Shown here: positions 26,082 through 34,457 of the stretch, in pieces | How positions within the stretch are numbered: the stretch's first letter is position 1 | Layout of the letters: each line of letters begins with the position of its first letter | NCBI RefSeq assembly: GCF_009834125.1 | Contig: NZ_CP047146.1 | Location: 8,154,501 to 8,218,500 of the forward strand | Reading direction: 5' to 3' | Length of the DNA stretch: 64,000 bases | Source of the DNA: Streptomyces sp. GS7 | GTDB lineage: Bacteria; Actinomycetota; Actinomycetes; Streptomycetales; Streptomycetaceae | Position numbers and translations under genes: made by a program | The notes under the pieces: model-generated | Seen by the model: the letters and a program-made list of their open reading frames with translations, nothing else | What the model was told of the DNA's origin: nothing | Database searches by the model: none

Positions 26082-26456
26082 TCAGGCGGACAGCGGTGCC
26101 GCGGTCTCGTCCACCGCGGTGCGCAGGTCGGGGTAGACCTCGAAGAGCCGGCGGACGCCGAGCGCGGCGAGGACGCGGTTGACGTGGGAGCCGTCGACGG
26201 CCCCCTGCGCGGGCAGGATCAGCCGCAGCCGCCCCTGACAGGAGCGCATCAGGCGGCGGGCGGCGATCAGCACGCCGACACCGCTGGAATCACAGAACCG
26301 GACCTCGGAGAGATCGAGCACGAGGGACCGCCGGCCGTCGGCCACCGCGTCGTGCACATGCTGGCGCACCGCAGGCGACGTGACCAGGTCCATCTCGCCG
26401 GAGACCTGGAGTACGGCCCAGGGGCCCTTCTCGTCCTCTGCCACCTTCAACGACAC
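26082..26456 (-). CDS. STAS-domain anti-sigma factor antagonist
   Basis: The protein has 124 residues. The single STAS domain reads WAVLQVSGEMDLVTSPAVRQHVHDAV, SLVLDLSEVRFCDSSGVGVLIAARRL and RVLAALGVRRLFEVYPDLRTAV. The serines in CDSSGVG are the expected target of an RsbW-type kinase; phosphorylation would stop it binding its anti-sigma partner. The GTG at 26456 with AAAGG upstream begins the domain. It diverges from an ECF sigma/anti-sigma operon across a 629-bp region with an inverted repeat. The anti-sigma there is a zinc-finger type, so the STAS partner may lie elsewhere. Confidence 0.9.
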   Translation of the reverse strand: MSLKVAEDEKGPWAVLQVSGEMDLVTSPAVRQHVHDAVADGRRSLVLDLSEVRFCDSSGVGVLIAARRLMRSCQGRLRLILPAQGAVDGSHVNRVLAALGVRRLFEVYPDLRTAVDETAAPLSA

Positions 26457-26656
26457 GCGCTCGAAGCCTTTCGCTCGCTTTCGGACCGGATGCGCCCCCG
26501 TTGCACGCGGAACCCACCCTTCCCCGGCTCGACTGCCCGGCCTCTCTCCCCCGAAACTCTTCCGGATCCTCGGCGCGGCGGGCCGTTCCCCCATAAGGCT
26601 ATGCCCACGGGGCGACGGGTTTTCGCCCGCGACCGGTCACACGCGCATAACACATG

Positions 26657-26699
26657 GGTTGAAACGCGCACAAACAGTCCGCATCATTCCGTTTCAACC
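26657..26699. promoter_or_regulatory. 10-bp inverted repeat in STAS/sigma divergent region
   Basis: GGTTGAAACG (26657-26666) and CGTTTCAACC (26690-26699) are perfect inverted copies spaced 23 bp apart in a locally AT-richer patch, about 200 bp upstream of the STAS start. The arms and spacing fit a looping operator or an mRNA hairpin. No known binding protein is assigned. Confidence 0.45.
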
Positions 26700-26819
26700 G
26701 GCTTCCATCGGATCCTCTCCCGGTTCGGTCGCGTGCGATCGGGAATCACCACCACACCGTCATCACGCCATTACCATCCGCATCGCCCTTGCGGGCGGGC
26801 TTTGCCGCAAAGACGCATG

Positions 26820-26867
26820 CGGTGTCGGACCCGCGCACTACATTCGGTGTCACGATGCGGTGTCACG
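26820..26867. repeat. three CGGTGTC direct repeats upstream of sigma factor
   Basis: CGGTGTCACG occurs at 26845-26854 and 26858-26867, with a third imperfect copy CGGTGTCGGA at 26820-26829. The first two repeat with a 13-bp period. They sit ~220 bp upstream of the ECF sigma start and may be regulator sites. Confidence 0.4.
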
Positions 26868-27085
26868 GCGTGCGCACGCACCGTATCCGGCGGACGGACG
26901 GGATCCGGTGGCCGCCGGACGGACCGACGGGGTCCGGTGCCCCGCCGGTCCGGGTGAGGCACCGTGGATCGTGCGCGGAGGGACCCTGGCGGGTACGAGA
27001 GTGAGCGGGAGTGACGCAACAGGTCACGGTGAGAGGCGGCGGCCGAGGTGTGAGCCCGGCCGCGACGGGCAGGGATGGGGGTCCC

Positions 27086-27742
27086 ATGGGACACGACGCA
27101 CCACCGCGCTGGGACAGGCGGATGCAGCAGCGGCTGGCCCGCGGCGAGGCAGCCGCGCTCGGTGAGCTCTACGACCGCTTCGCCTCGCTCGTGCACAGCC
27201 TCGCCTACCGCGTCCTGGACGACGGGGACGCCGCCGACCGCATCACCCGCGAGGTGTTCGGCTACATCTGGGAGCACCCGGACGCGTACGACCCCAAGCA
27301 GGGCTCGCTGCGCTCCTGGGTGGCCGGGGTCACCCGCCAGCAGGCCGTCCAGCGGCTGCGCCAGACGGAGGCCGCCTCGGCGCGCGACTGCGGCGAGGAC
27401 GCCCCGGCGCCCGCCGAGATAGAGCGGAAGATCCACGAGGCCTCCACCGCCGCCCGCGCCGACTACATCGTCACGTCCATGCCCGCCCCGCTCCGGGACG
27501 CCCTGGAACTCGCGTACTTCCAGCGCCGGGACTACCGCCAGACCGCCGCCGACCTGGGCGTCACGGAGGACGAGGCGCGGCGCCGGCTCCGCCTGGGCCT
27601 CCAGTTGCTGTCCACCGCGCACAACCACCAGGCCCTGCCCGCGGTCCCGCTCGGCCGCACCGCCTCCCGGGGGGCGCATCCCGCCCGCCCCTCGCACGCC
27701 CCGTACTCACCGCCCGGTCCGGGCCCTGGGCGGTCGCTGTGA
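27086..27742 (+). CDS. ECF-type RNA polymerase sigma factor (SigK-like)
   Basis: The protein has 218 residues. Region 2 reads ALGELYDRFASLVHSLAYRVLDDGDAADRITREVFGYIWEHP...GSLRSWVAGVTRQQAV. Region 4 reads MPAPLRDALELAYFQRRDYRQTAADLGVTEDEARRRLRLGLQLL. A ~40-residue Pro/His-rich tail follows. The ATG at 27086 has GGGATGGGGG upstream; codons between the earlier GTG (27011) and here show poor GC3 bias, so that start is rejected. The stop overlaps the start of the anti-sigma gene (GTGA), so the pair is coupled. Confidence 0.88.
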   Translation: MGHDAPPRWDRRMQQRLARGEAAALGELYDRFASLVHSLAYRVLDDGDAADRITREVFGYIWEHPDAYDPKQGSLRSWVAGVTRQQAVQRLRQTEAASARDCGEDAPAPAEIERKIHEASTAARADYIVTSMPAPLRDALELAYFQRRDYRQTAADLGVTEDEARRRLRLGLQLLSTAHNHQALPAVPLGRTASRGAHPARPSHAPYSPPGPGPGRSL

Positions 27743-29187
27743 GGGGCCCGGACGAGTGGGACGACCGGGAGCACCCCGAAGGGCACGGTGAACGGCCGCG
27801 GATACCGTCACCGCGGCCCGCCGCGGAGGACCGCGGCCCGCTGCCGGACACCCCGCCGGGCCCGCCCGCGTCGTTCGCCGAGATGCTCGGCGACGCCATC
27901 ACGGGCCTGCCGCACGGCCTGCCGGAGCCCCGCCCCGCCCAGGAGCCCGGTGCCGCCCCGGGGCCCGACCCCGACCCGCCCCACGACGTCGATCCGGAGT
28001 ACGAGAGCGATGACGACCCCGTGACCGACGACGCCCGGGACCCGCACCACCACCCGCCCCTCCCCGCTCCGGGCGGCACCCCGCCGCACAGGGTGCTCAA
28101 GTCCCTGCTCGGCGCCTGGGCGCTGGCCGCCTGCTCGCCGGAGGAGACGGCCGCGGTCGAGGAGCATCTGACCGACTGCGCCGCCTGCGCGGAGGAGGCG
28201 CTGCGGCTGCGCGACGCGGTGGGGCTGTTGCACCCCGCGGACAGCCTCGATCTCGATCCGCTGCTGCGCTCGCGGGTGCTGGAGGGCTGCCTGGGCCGCC
28301 GCCCGGCGCGCATTCCGGTACCGGACTGGGCGACGCCGTACGACGCGGAGACCGCCAAACTGGACGCGCTGCTGCGGGACATGGGCGAGTCGGAGTGGCG
28401 GGCGCCGGTGCGGCTGCGCTGGTTCGACGGTGAGCGGCCGGTCGAGCGCGAGACCACGGTCGGCGGGGTCATCGGGCATCTGATGGCGGTGGACGGGCTG
28501 GTCGCGACGGCCCTCGGGCTGCCCGATCCGCTGGGTGCCGCGGCCCCGCCGGACACCCCGAGCCCGCGGCGCCGCACCGAGGCGTACTGGCGCAGCGCGG
28601 GCGAGGAGACGGGCCCGCTCGGCGTCCACGATCCGTGGCGCGAGCAGAGCCAGGCGCTGACGAGAACGGTCTCCTTCGCCGGCGGCGGCGCCGCCGAACT
28701 GAACGTGCCCTACGGCAGGTTCAGCCTCGCCCTGCGCGACTCCTTCCTGGACCGCGCCTTCGAGTGCTGGGTGCACGCCGGCGACATCGCGGAGGCGGTG
28801 GACTACCCGTACGAGCCGCCGGCCGCCGGGCATCTGCACCTGCTGGTGGACCTCGCGGCACGGCTGCTGCCGGTCACGCTGGCCGACCGCCGGCGGGCCG
28901 GGCTCGCGGCGCCGGCGCAGGGGCTGGTGGCGGCCGGCGCCCCGGGCCGTACGCTCCATCTGGAGGTCGAGGGCAACGGCGGCGGCCACTGGTACATAGC
29001 CCTGGACTCCCCGGCGGCGCTCGGTTCGCCGGAGTGCACCGTCGCCCATATCGCCCTGGACAGCGACGAGTTCTGCCAGCTGGCCGCCGGGCACATCTCC
29101 CCCGAGGAGACCGCGGTGGGACAGCACGGCGAGCGCGAGGCGATCCGCGACGTGCTGTTCGCGACGGCGGCGCTGTCCCGCCTCTGA
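27739..29187 (+). CDS. zinc-finger anti-sigma factor fused to a maleylpyruvate-isomerase-like domain
   Basis: The protein has 482 residues. After ~110 acidic/proline-rich residues, a zf-HC2-type segment reads LGAWALAACSPEETAAVEEHLTDCAACAEEALRLRDAV; the H-x3-C-x2-C is the anti-sigma zinc motif. From ~200 an MDMPI/DinB-like domain follows: TVGGVIGHLMAVDGLVATALG, later AFECWVHAGDIAEAV, containing the family's histidines. No transmembrane helix was found, so this should be a cytoplasmic anti-sigma. The overlap with the sigma gene by four bases makes that its likely partner. The added domain could sense a thiol or small molecule. Confidence 0.8.
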   Translation: MRGPDEWDDREHPEGHGERPRIPSPRPAAEDRGPLPDTPPGPPASFAEMLGDAITGLPHGLPEPRPAQEPGAAPGPDPDPPHDVDPEYESDDDPVTDDARDPHHHPPLPAPGGTPPHRVLKSLLGAWALAACSPEETAAVEEHLTDCAACAEEALRLRDAVGLLHPADSLDLDPLLRSRVLEGCLGRRPARIPVPDWATPYDAETAKLDALLRDMGESEWRAPVRLRWFDGERPVERETTVGGVIGHLMAVDGLVATALGLPDPLGAAAPPDTPSPRRRTEAYWRSAGEETGPLGVHDPWREQSQALTRTVSFAGGGAAELNVPYGRFSLALRDSFLDRAFECWVHAGDIAEAVDYPYEPPAAGHLHLLVDLAARLLPVTLADRRRAGLAAPAQGLVAAGAPGRTLHLEVEGNGGGHWYIALDSPAALGSPECTVAHIALDSDEFCQLAAGHISPEETAVGQHGEREAIRDVLFATAALSRL

Positions 29188-29210
29188 TCGGCCGGCCGCG
29201 GTCCGCACGT

Positions 29211-29263
29211 GGCGCGGCCCGTCCCCTGGCCGGGTGTTCCCGGGCCTGGGGACGGGCCGCGCC
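29211..29263. terminator. strong bidirectional terminator
   Basis: GGCGCGGCCCGTCCCC (29211-29226) pairs perfectly over 16 bp with GGGGACGGGCCGCGCC (29248-29263). The interior GGCCGGG/CCCGGGCC adds stem with a bulge. It separates the convergent anti-sigma and purU genes. Confidence 0.9.
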
Positions 29264-29279
29264 GTCGCGAGGGGGTGCG

Positions 29280-30170
29280 TCAGGCGAAGACGACCGTGCG
29301 GCTTCCGTTGAGCAGCACGCGCCGCTCGCTGTGCCACTTCACGGCGCGCGCCAGCGCCTGGCACTCGACGTCCCGGCCGATCGCCACGAGCTGGTCCGGC
29401 GTGACCTCGTGGCCGACGCGCTCGACCTCCTGCTCGATGATCGGGCCCTCGTCGAGGTCCGCGGTGACGTAGTGCGCGGTGGCCCCGATGAGCTTGACCC
29501 CGCGGGCGTGCGCCTGGTGGTAGGGGCGGGCGCCCTTGAAGCTCGGGAGGAAGGAGTGGTGGATGTTGATGATGCGGCCGGACAGGGCCTTGCAGAGGTC
29601 GTCGGAGAGGACCTGCATGTAGCGGGCGAGCACGACCAGCTCGACGCCCTCCTTCCGCACCAGCTCCAGGAGCTGTGCCTCGGCCGCCGGCTTGGTGTCG
29701 CGGGTGACCGGGATGTGGTGGAAGGGGACGTCGTACGAGCCGACCAGCTCGGCGAAGTCGGTGTGGTTGGAGACCACGGCCGCGATCTCGACCGGCAGCG
29801 CGCCGATCCGGGAGCGGAACAGCAGGTCGTTCAGGCAGTGCCCGAACTTGGACACCATCAGGACGACCCGCATCTTCTCGTCGGCCCGGTGGATCTGCCA
29901 GTCCATCGCGAAGGAGTCGCCGACCGCCGCGAAGCTGGCCCGCAGCTTCTCGACGGTGATCGGCGCCTCCGCGCTGAAGTGGACCCGCATGAAGAACAGC
30001 CCGGTGTCCCGGTCGCCGAACTGCTGGCTGTCCTCGATGTTGCAGCCGGTGATGAAGAGATAGCTGGACACGGCGTGCACGATCCCCTGCTTGTCCGGGC
30101 AGGACAGGGTGAGGACGTACTGGTCGTTTCGATCGTGCTGACCGGGCTGGGTGGGCTGCGACTCGCTCAT
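29280..30170 (-). CDS. purU: formyltetrahydrofolate deformylase
   Basis: The enzyme hydrolyses 10-formyl-THF to THF and formate, balancing one-carbon pools. It has 296 residues. The N-terminal ACT domain (~15-90) reads QYVLTLSCPDKQGIVHAVSSYLFITGCNI. The formyltransferase core has GRIINIHHSFLPSFKGARPYHQAHARGVKLIGATAHYVTADLDEGPIIEQ, carrying the Asn-His-Asp catalytic set. The ATG at 30170 has GAGG just upstream. It is followed on the same strand by no gene because it converges on the anti-sigma gene. The SCO4402-family gene lies upstream. Confidence 0.96.
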   Translation of the reverse strand: MSESQPTQPGQHDRNDQYVLTLSCPDKQGIVHAVSSYLFITGCNIEDSQQFGDRDTGLFFMRVHFSAEAPITVEKLRASFAAVGDSFAMDWQIHRADEKMRVVLMVSKFGHCLNDLLFRSRIGALPVEIAAVVSNHTDFAELVGSYDVPFHHIPVTRDTKPAAEAQLLELVRKEGVELVVLARYMQVLSDDLCKALSGRIINIHHSFLPSFKGARPYHQAHARGVKLIGATAHYVTADLDEGPIIEQEVERVGHEVTPDQLVAIGRDVECQALARAVKWHSERRVLLNGSRTVVFA

Positions 30171-30228
30171 GACCTCATAGGGTCGCATATCCGCGGGCCG
30201 GGCCGGACCGGGGCGTCCTGGGCACCGG

Positions 30229-30687
30229 TCACGCCGGGCCCTGCAGAGCGCCGGTCATGACGGCCAGCGCTTCGAGGGAGTGCGGGACGGTGTCCGGATT
30301 CTCGCCGTCCGCCACCGCCAGGTGCACATGCGCCTCGCGGGCGGCCCGTACGGCGTCGGGCCAGCCGGGGTGCTCCATGTACGCGGTGACCGGGGCGTCG
30401 GCCCCCACCTGGTGCATGATCCGCAGCACCCGCAGCACGGCGGCGTCGACCAGCTGCGCCTCCTGGGCGTCGCGGAAGATCGTGCCGACGTACTTGTCGG
30501 CGGACCAGTTGTCCAGCCAGGTGTCCTCGACGAGCCGGTAGACGGCGTCGGTGACGTCTCCGTACCCGGGCCGACCGGGCAGCCAGGTCTGCTGCTGGAA
30601 GACGGGGTCGGAGAGCATGTGCAGCGCGGAGCGCACATTGCTGCGCCAGCGCCACCACGGCATGTCAGTGAGTGGCATACCGCCCAT
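30229..30687 (-). CDS. SCO4402 family protein
   Basis: This 152-residue protein is well conserved in Streptomyces and named after its S. coelicolor member. It begins MPLTDMPWWRWRSNVRSALHM and contains WLDNWSADKYVGTIFRDAQEA and VLRVLRIMHQVGADAPVTAYM. The fold is probably all-helical and cytoplasmic; no catalytic motif is evident and function is unknown. The ATG 30687 is used because family members commonly start MGGMPL; ATG 30678 is possible. It is 58 bp upstream of purU on the same strand, so co-transcription with purU is likely. Confidence 0.88.
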   Translation of the reverse strand: MGGMPLTDMPWWRWRSNVRSALHMLSDPVFQQQTWLPGRPGYGDVTDAVYRLVEDTWLDNWSADKYVGTIFRDAQEAQLVDAAVLRVLRIMHQVGADAPVTAYMEHPGWPDAVRAAREAHVHLAVADGENPDTVPHSLEALAVMTGALQGPA

Positions 30688-30858
30688 GGTGGTCGAGCGG
30701 CGCCCGCGACGGGAAGACTTCTCCGAACCTTGCACAGCATTCGATCGTACGTTCCGCCCCGATGATCTCAAGCGGCCCCCCGGAGTTCACCTCTCCGTCA
30801 CCGTCGGTTACCCGGACGTCACTCGCACGTTCCGGGCAAAGCGGCAGGCTGCCGAGTC

Positions 30859-32205
30859 ATGACCGGTCGGCGACGCCCCTCCCCCCGCCCCTTCCCCCAC
30901 ACCTCCGCGGTCGCCTCCGCAGCGGTGTGCACGGCGGTCGTCGCGTCGCTGCTCTCGGGCTGCGGCTCCGTCCTCGGCGGCGGCTCCGGGGACAAGGAGC
31001 CGGTCACGGTGATGACCTGGGCCCCCGAGGGCACCAAGACGACCAACATGCCGGGCATGCCGGCCATGGCGGAGGCGTACGCCCGCTGGGTCAACTCGCA
31101 CGGCGGGATAGCCGGCCACCCCTTAAAGGTCCTCACCTGCAACGAGCGCAACGACTCGGCGCAGGCCACCCGGTGCGCCCAGCGCGCGGTGGACGCGGGC
31201 GCGGTGGCGGTCGTCGGCTCGTACAGCCAGTACGGCCGCTCGTTCATGTCCCCGCTGGAGGTCGCGGGCATCCCGTTCATCGGCGGGTACGGCGCCTCCG
31301 ACGAGGAGTTCGCCAGCCCGCTCTCGTATCCGGTCAACGGCGGCCAGGCCGCCCTCCTGGCCGGGAACGGGCGCCAGTTGGCCGGCGACTGCAAGCGGGT
31401 GGCGCTGGTCCGCCCGGACAGCATCCAGGGCGACCAGATGCCGTCGCTGCTGGACGCCGGGCTGCAGAGCGGCAGCCGCGCCCCGGCCAAGGACGTCAAG
31501 GCGCCCGAGGACGGTACCGACTACTCGCCCCAGGTGACCGCCGCCCTGAAGGCGGTGGGCGCGGACCCGGCCGTCTACGGGACGGCCGACGCGGGCGGCG
31601 AGGCGACCGGTTCCTGCGTCTCCGCCTCCCTGGGCGACCACACGGACACCTTCTTCGACTCCTTCCGGCGGCTCCAGGAGCAGAGCCCCAAGGTGCGGGT
31701 GGCGTCCGTACTGGGCAGCGTCGACCAGTCGACGGTGAACCGCACGGGCGGCGCCTCCGGCCCTCTGGAGGGCGCGGACATCACCGGCTGGTACCCGGTC
31801 GCCGGCGATCCGCGCTGGCTGCCGATGCGCCGGGTCATCAACGAGGAAGCCTTCGACGACAGCCGTATCGACCCGGCCGACCAGGGCGTCCAGACGACCT
31901 GGATCGCCTACACGGTGCTGAGCGCGGTGATCCGGCAGCTCGACGAGGCGGGTGTCGAGGACATCACCGGGCACGCCCTCCAGACCACCCTGGACCGCGG
32001 CGACCGCGCCATCGACACCGGCGGTCTCACGCCGAAGCTGCGCTGGCGCAACGACGACATGCTGGCCGTCACGGACTACCCGCGCATCGTCAACGGCATG
32101 GTGACGTATCAGGTCGTCCGCAACGGCGAACTGGTCGCGGCCCAGGACGGCTTCGTGAACGTCACCTTGACGCTGGAGCGGCGGCGCACGGACGACGGCA
32201 ACTGA
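30859..32205 (+). CDS. substrate-binding lipoprotein, periplasmic-binding type 1 (TTA codon)
   Basis: The protein has 448 residues. A signal peptide ends in the lipobox LLSGCGS, so Cys36 is lipidated. The binding-protein fold follows: MAEAYARWVNSHGGIAGHPLKVL, CAQRAVDAGAVAVVGSYSQYG, GIPFIGGYGASDEEF, like branched-chain amino-acid/amide receptors. No permease or ATPase gene is adjacent, so it may serve a distant transporter or act as a receptor. Leu89 is TTA (31123-31125) in an otherwise GC3-rich gene, suggesting bldA control. The ATG at 30859 has GGCAGG upstream. Confidence 0.87.
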   Translation: MTGRRRPSPRPFPHTSAVASAAVCTAVVASLLSGCGSVLGGGSGDKEPVTVMTWAPEGTKTTNMPGMPAMAEAYARWVNSHGGIAGHPLKVLTCNERNDSAQATRCAQRAVDAGAVAVVGSYSQYGRSFMSPLEVAGIPFIGGYGASDEEFASPLSYPVNGGQAALLAGNGRQLAGDCKRVALVRPDSIQGDQMPSLLDAGLQSGSRAPAKDVKAPEDGTDYSPQVTAALKAVGADPAVYGTADAGGEATGSCVSASLGDHTDTFFDSFRRLQEQSPKVRVASVLGSVDQSTVNRTGGASGPLEGADITGWYPVAGDPRWLPMRRVINEEAFDDSRIDPADQGVQTTWIAYTVLSAVIRQLDEAGVEDITGHALQTTLDRGDRAIDTGGLTPKLRWRNDDMLAVTDYPRIVNGMVTYQVVRNGELVAAQDGFVNVTLTLERRRTDDGN

Positions 32206-32208
32206 CAG

Positions 32209-32247
32209 CCGGCCGGGCAGACCCACCCGGCCGGACGGTTCCGTCCG
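32209..32247 (+). terminator. terminator hairpins after the binding lipoprotein
   Basis: CCGGCCGGG (32209-32217) pairs with CCCGGCCGG (32226-32234). CGGACGG (32232-32238) pairs with CCGTCCG (32241-32247). They start four bases after the stop codon and overlap slightly, so they may be alternative folds. Confidence 0.75.
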
Positions 32248-32321
32248 ACCGGACGGCCCCTAGGGCCTTTCCGAACATGACCCATCGGTCGGGCGCTGAG
32301 CCGCCTCGCCCGTGCGGCGGT

Positions 32322-34199
32322 TCACAGCTGCTCGGGCTGATGCTGCGTCAGGCCGTACTTCTGGGCGATCGGGTTCCAGATGCCCGCCGCCTCCTGCTTG
32401 GCCTTGGTCGCGTCGCCGCTGGCCGCGTTGCCCTGCCCGGCTTCCTTGCCGCCCTTGGGGTGGCCGTCGTCGCAGCCCTTCTTGCCGGCCGCCTCGTCGG
32501 CCCAGGCCGCGTAGTGGTTGTCCGCGGCGGCCGAGGACTGCCAGGCCTTGGTGAGCGCGGCGGTCAGCTGGGCGCTGTTCGGGATCTTGTCGACGGGGAG
32601 CTGCTGGAGGCGGGTGACCAGGTCGTTGCGCTGGCCGGCGGCGGACCGCAGGTCCTTGGCCGCACCGTCGAGATTGCTGCAGCTCTTGATGTTCTGCACC
32701 GCGCCGATCACCGAGGAGCGGCTGTTGTTGCTGTCGCCGAGCAGCGCGTCCAGCCCCTTGGCCTGGGCCTCGGCCGGGTCGCCGGTCGCCTTGGACCCGT
32801 TGTCCTTCGCCGACTTGGCGGTGCTCGTGCCCGGGTCCCGCTTCGTGCCGGGGTCGTCGCCGCTGCCGCTGCTCAGCGCCCAGCCGAGGCCGAGTCCGGC
32901 GCCCGCGAGCGCCACGACGATCACGCCGATGATCACGGCAGGGGGGAGCTTGCCACGTCCTCGGCCGCCGCCGTCCTCGTAGGCCGCGGGCTGGTCGAGG
33001 CCGCCACCGGGCGGGAACTGCCGGCCGTAGCCGCTCTGTTGGCCGTACGCGGGGCGGCCGGGGTCCTCGAAGCGCGGCAGCTGCGCGGTGGAGTCCGGTG
33101 CGGGGACGGCGCCCGGCGCGGCCGGCTCGGCGCGGAACAGGCCCTCGAACTCGGCGGGCGTCGCGCGGTTGCCGGGGGCACCGGGCGCGCCGGGGGCGGT
33201 GGCGTACGCGGCGGCACCGGACTGCGGGGCGGGCATGCCGCCGCCGACCGGCGGGAGCAGCTGGGTGGCCTCCGCAGCGTCCGCGGGCGCCGCGCCGGGC
33301 ATCGGCTGGAACTGCGGCAGCGGCTGCCCCTGCGCCGGGCCCTGGTTCTGCCGGACCGGCCGCAGCAGCTGGGTGGACTCGCCGGCCGCCTCGGGCGGCA
33401 GCGGGGCGGCACCGGGGGCGCCGGAGGGGCCGCCGGTGACGGGGGGAAGGACGGTGGTCGCCTCGTTGGCGGCGGGGGGCAGCGGCGCACCGGCCTGCCG
33501 GGTCGCGCGGACCAGCTCACCGGAGGCGGCCGACGGGTTCGCGGCCTGCGGCCCGAACGGGTCCGGATGCTGCGGGTACTGCTGGGCCGGGGGCTGGGCG
33601 GCGGACGGGCCGCTCTCGGGCGGCAGGGCGCCGAACGGGGCCGCGGGGGCGCCGGGCGCGCCCTGGTCGGCGGACGCCGGCTGCGAGTCCTGCGCGCCGA
33701 AGGGTATGAGGGCGGTCGCCTCGGCGTCCGCGGCGGCGGGCGGCAGCGGCGCGCCGGCGTGCTGGGCGGCGGGCGCCGGAGCCGGCTGCCCGGGCGCCTG
33801 CGGCGGCGTTGCGGGCGGCGCGCTCGGCATGGGCGGCAGCGGCTGCTGCCCCTGCGGGAATCCCTGGCTCTGCGGCGGCAGGGAGGCGGCGGGCTGCTGC
33901 TGCGCCTCCGGGAGCGGGGCCGACGCCGGGGCGGCCGGGTGCAGTCCCGGGGACGGGGCGGAGGGGAAACCGTGCCCCGGCGCCTGTCCGTACGGCTGCG
34001 GCTGCCCCTGCTCGTATCCCGGCTGCCGCGCGGGCGGCTGCCCGGGACCCCAGGGCTGGCCCCACGGCTGGCCGGCCGGCGGCGCGGCCTGCTGGTCGGG
34101 CGCCCACGCGTCGCCGCCACTCGCGGGCAGCACTACGCCCTCTCTGGCCGGGCCGGCCGCAGGATTCTGCGGGTCGTGACCCTGTCCGCTCTGCGTCAC
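32322..34199 (-). CDS. proline/glutamine-rich single-pass membrane protein with repeated ATxLLPP motifs
   Basis: The protein has 625 residues. The N-terminal ~410 residues are Pro/Gln/Ala/Gly-rich and disordered, with a repeated short motif: EATALIPF, EATTVLPPV, ESTQLLRPV, EATQLLPPV. One transmembrane helix at ~425-450 (VIIGVIVVALAGAGLGLGWAL) leads to a ~170-residue extracytoplasmic domain beginning around the GLDALLGDSNNSRSSVIGAVQN segment. The repeated Thr in a hydrophobic context resembles substrates of Ser/Thr kinases that recruit FHA domains; this is inference. The start GTG 34199 follows AGGAG at six bases. The regulator lies upstream on the same strand, 258 bp away. Confidence 0.75.
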   Translation of the reverse strand: MTQSGQGHDPQNPAAGPAREGVVLPASGGDAWAPDQQAAPPAGQPWGQPWGPGQPPARQPGYEQGQPQPYGQAPGHGFPSAPSPGLHPAAPASAPLPEAQQQPAASLPPQSQGFPQGQQPLPPMPSAPPATPPQAPGQPAPAPAAQHAGAPLPPAAADAEATALIPFGAQDSQPASADQGAPGAPAAPFGALPPESGPSAAQPPAQQYPQHPDPFGPQAANPSAASGELVRATRQAGAPLPPAANEATTVLPPVTGGPSGAPGAAPLPPEAAGESTQLLRPVRQNQGPAQGQPLPQFQPMPGAAPADAAEATQLLPPVGGGMPAPQSGAAAYATAPGAPGAPGNRATPAEFEGLFRAEPAAPGAVPAPDSTAQLPRFEDPGRPAYGQQSGYGRQFPPGGGLDQPAAYEDGGGRGRGKLPPAVIIGVIVVALAGAGLGLGWALSSGSGDDPGTKRDPGTSTAKSAKDNGSKATGDPAEAQAKGLDALLGDSNNSRSSVIGAVQNIKSCSNLDGAAKDLRSAAGQRNDLVTRLQQLPVDKIPNSAQLTAALTKAWQSSAAADNHYAAWADEAAGKKGCDDGHPKGGKEAGQGNAASGDATKAKQEAAGIWNPIAQKYGLTQHQPEQL

Positions 34200-34457
34200 C
34201 GGGACTCCTACCATCGTGCAGACCTACGGGATCGTCGGCTGCACGCTACCGGTTCGCAGCGACGTTCGACCATGTGTCCAGGTCACCACCCCCTCCGTCC
34301 CCACGGGCGCCGCCCGGGCGCGCCGTCCGCAGACGGGGCGGGCCGGAATCCCGGTCCGCCCCCGCAGCGGAGGGCCGAACGCGCCTCGCGTCCCCTCCTC
34401 CTCTCCGTCCTGTTCCTCGTGTCTCCGCTCTCTTCTCCGGCGCTCCTGAGGCGTTGC

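Noticed and set aside
27011..27085. Earlier GTG start for the ECF sigma factor
   Set aside because: Codons in this stretch have low GC3 compared with the gene, and a better Shine-Dalgarno precedes the ATG at 27086.
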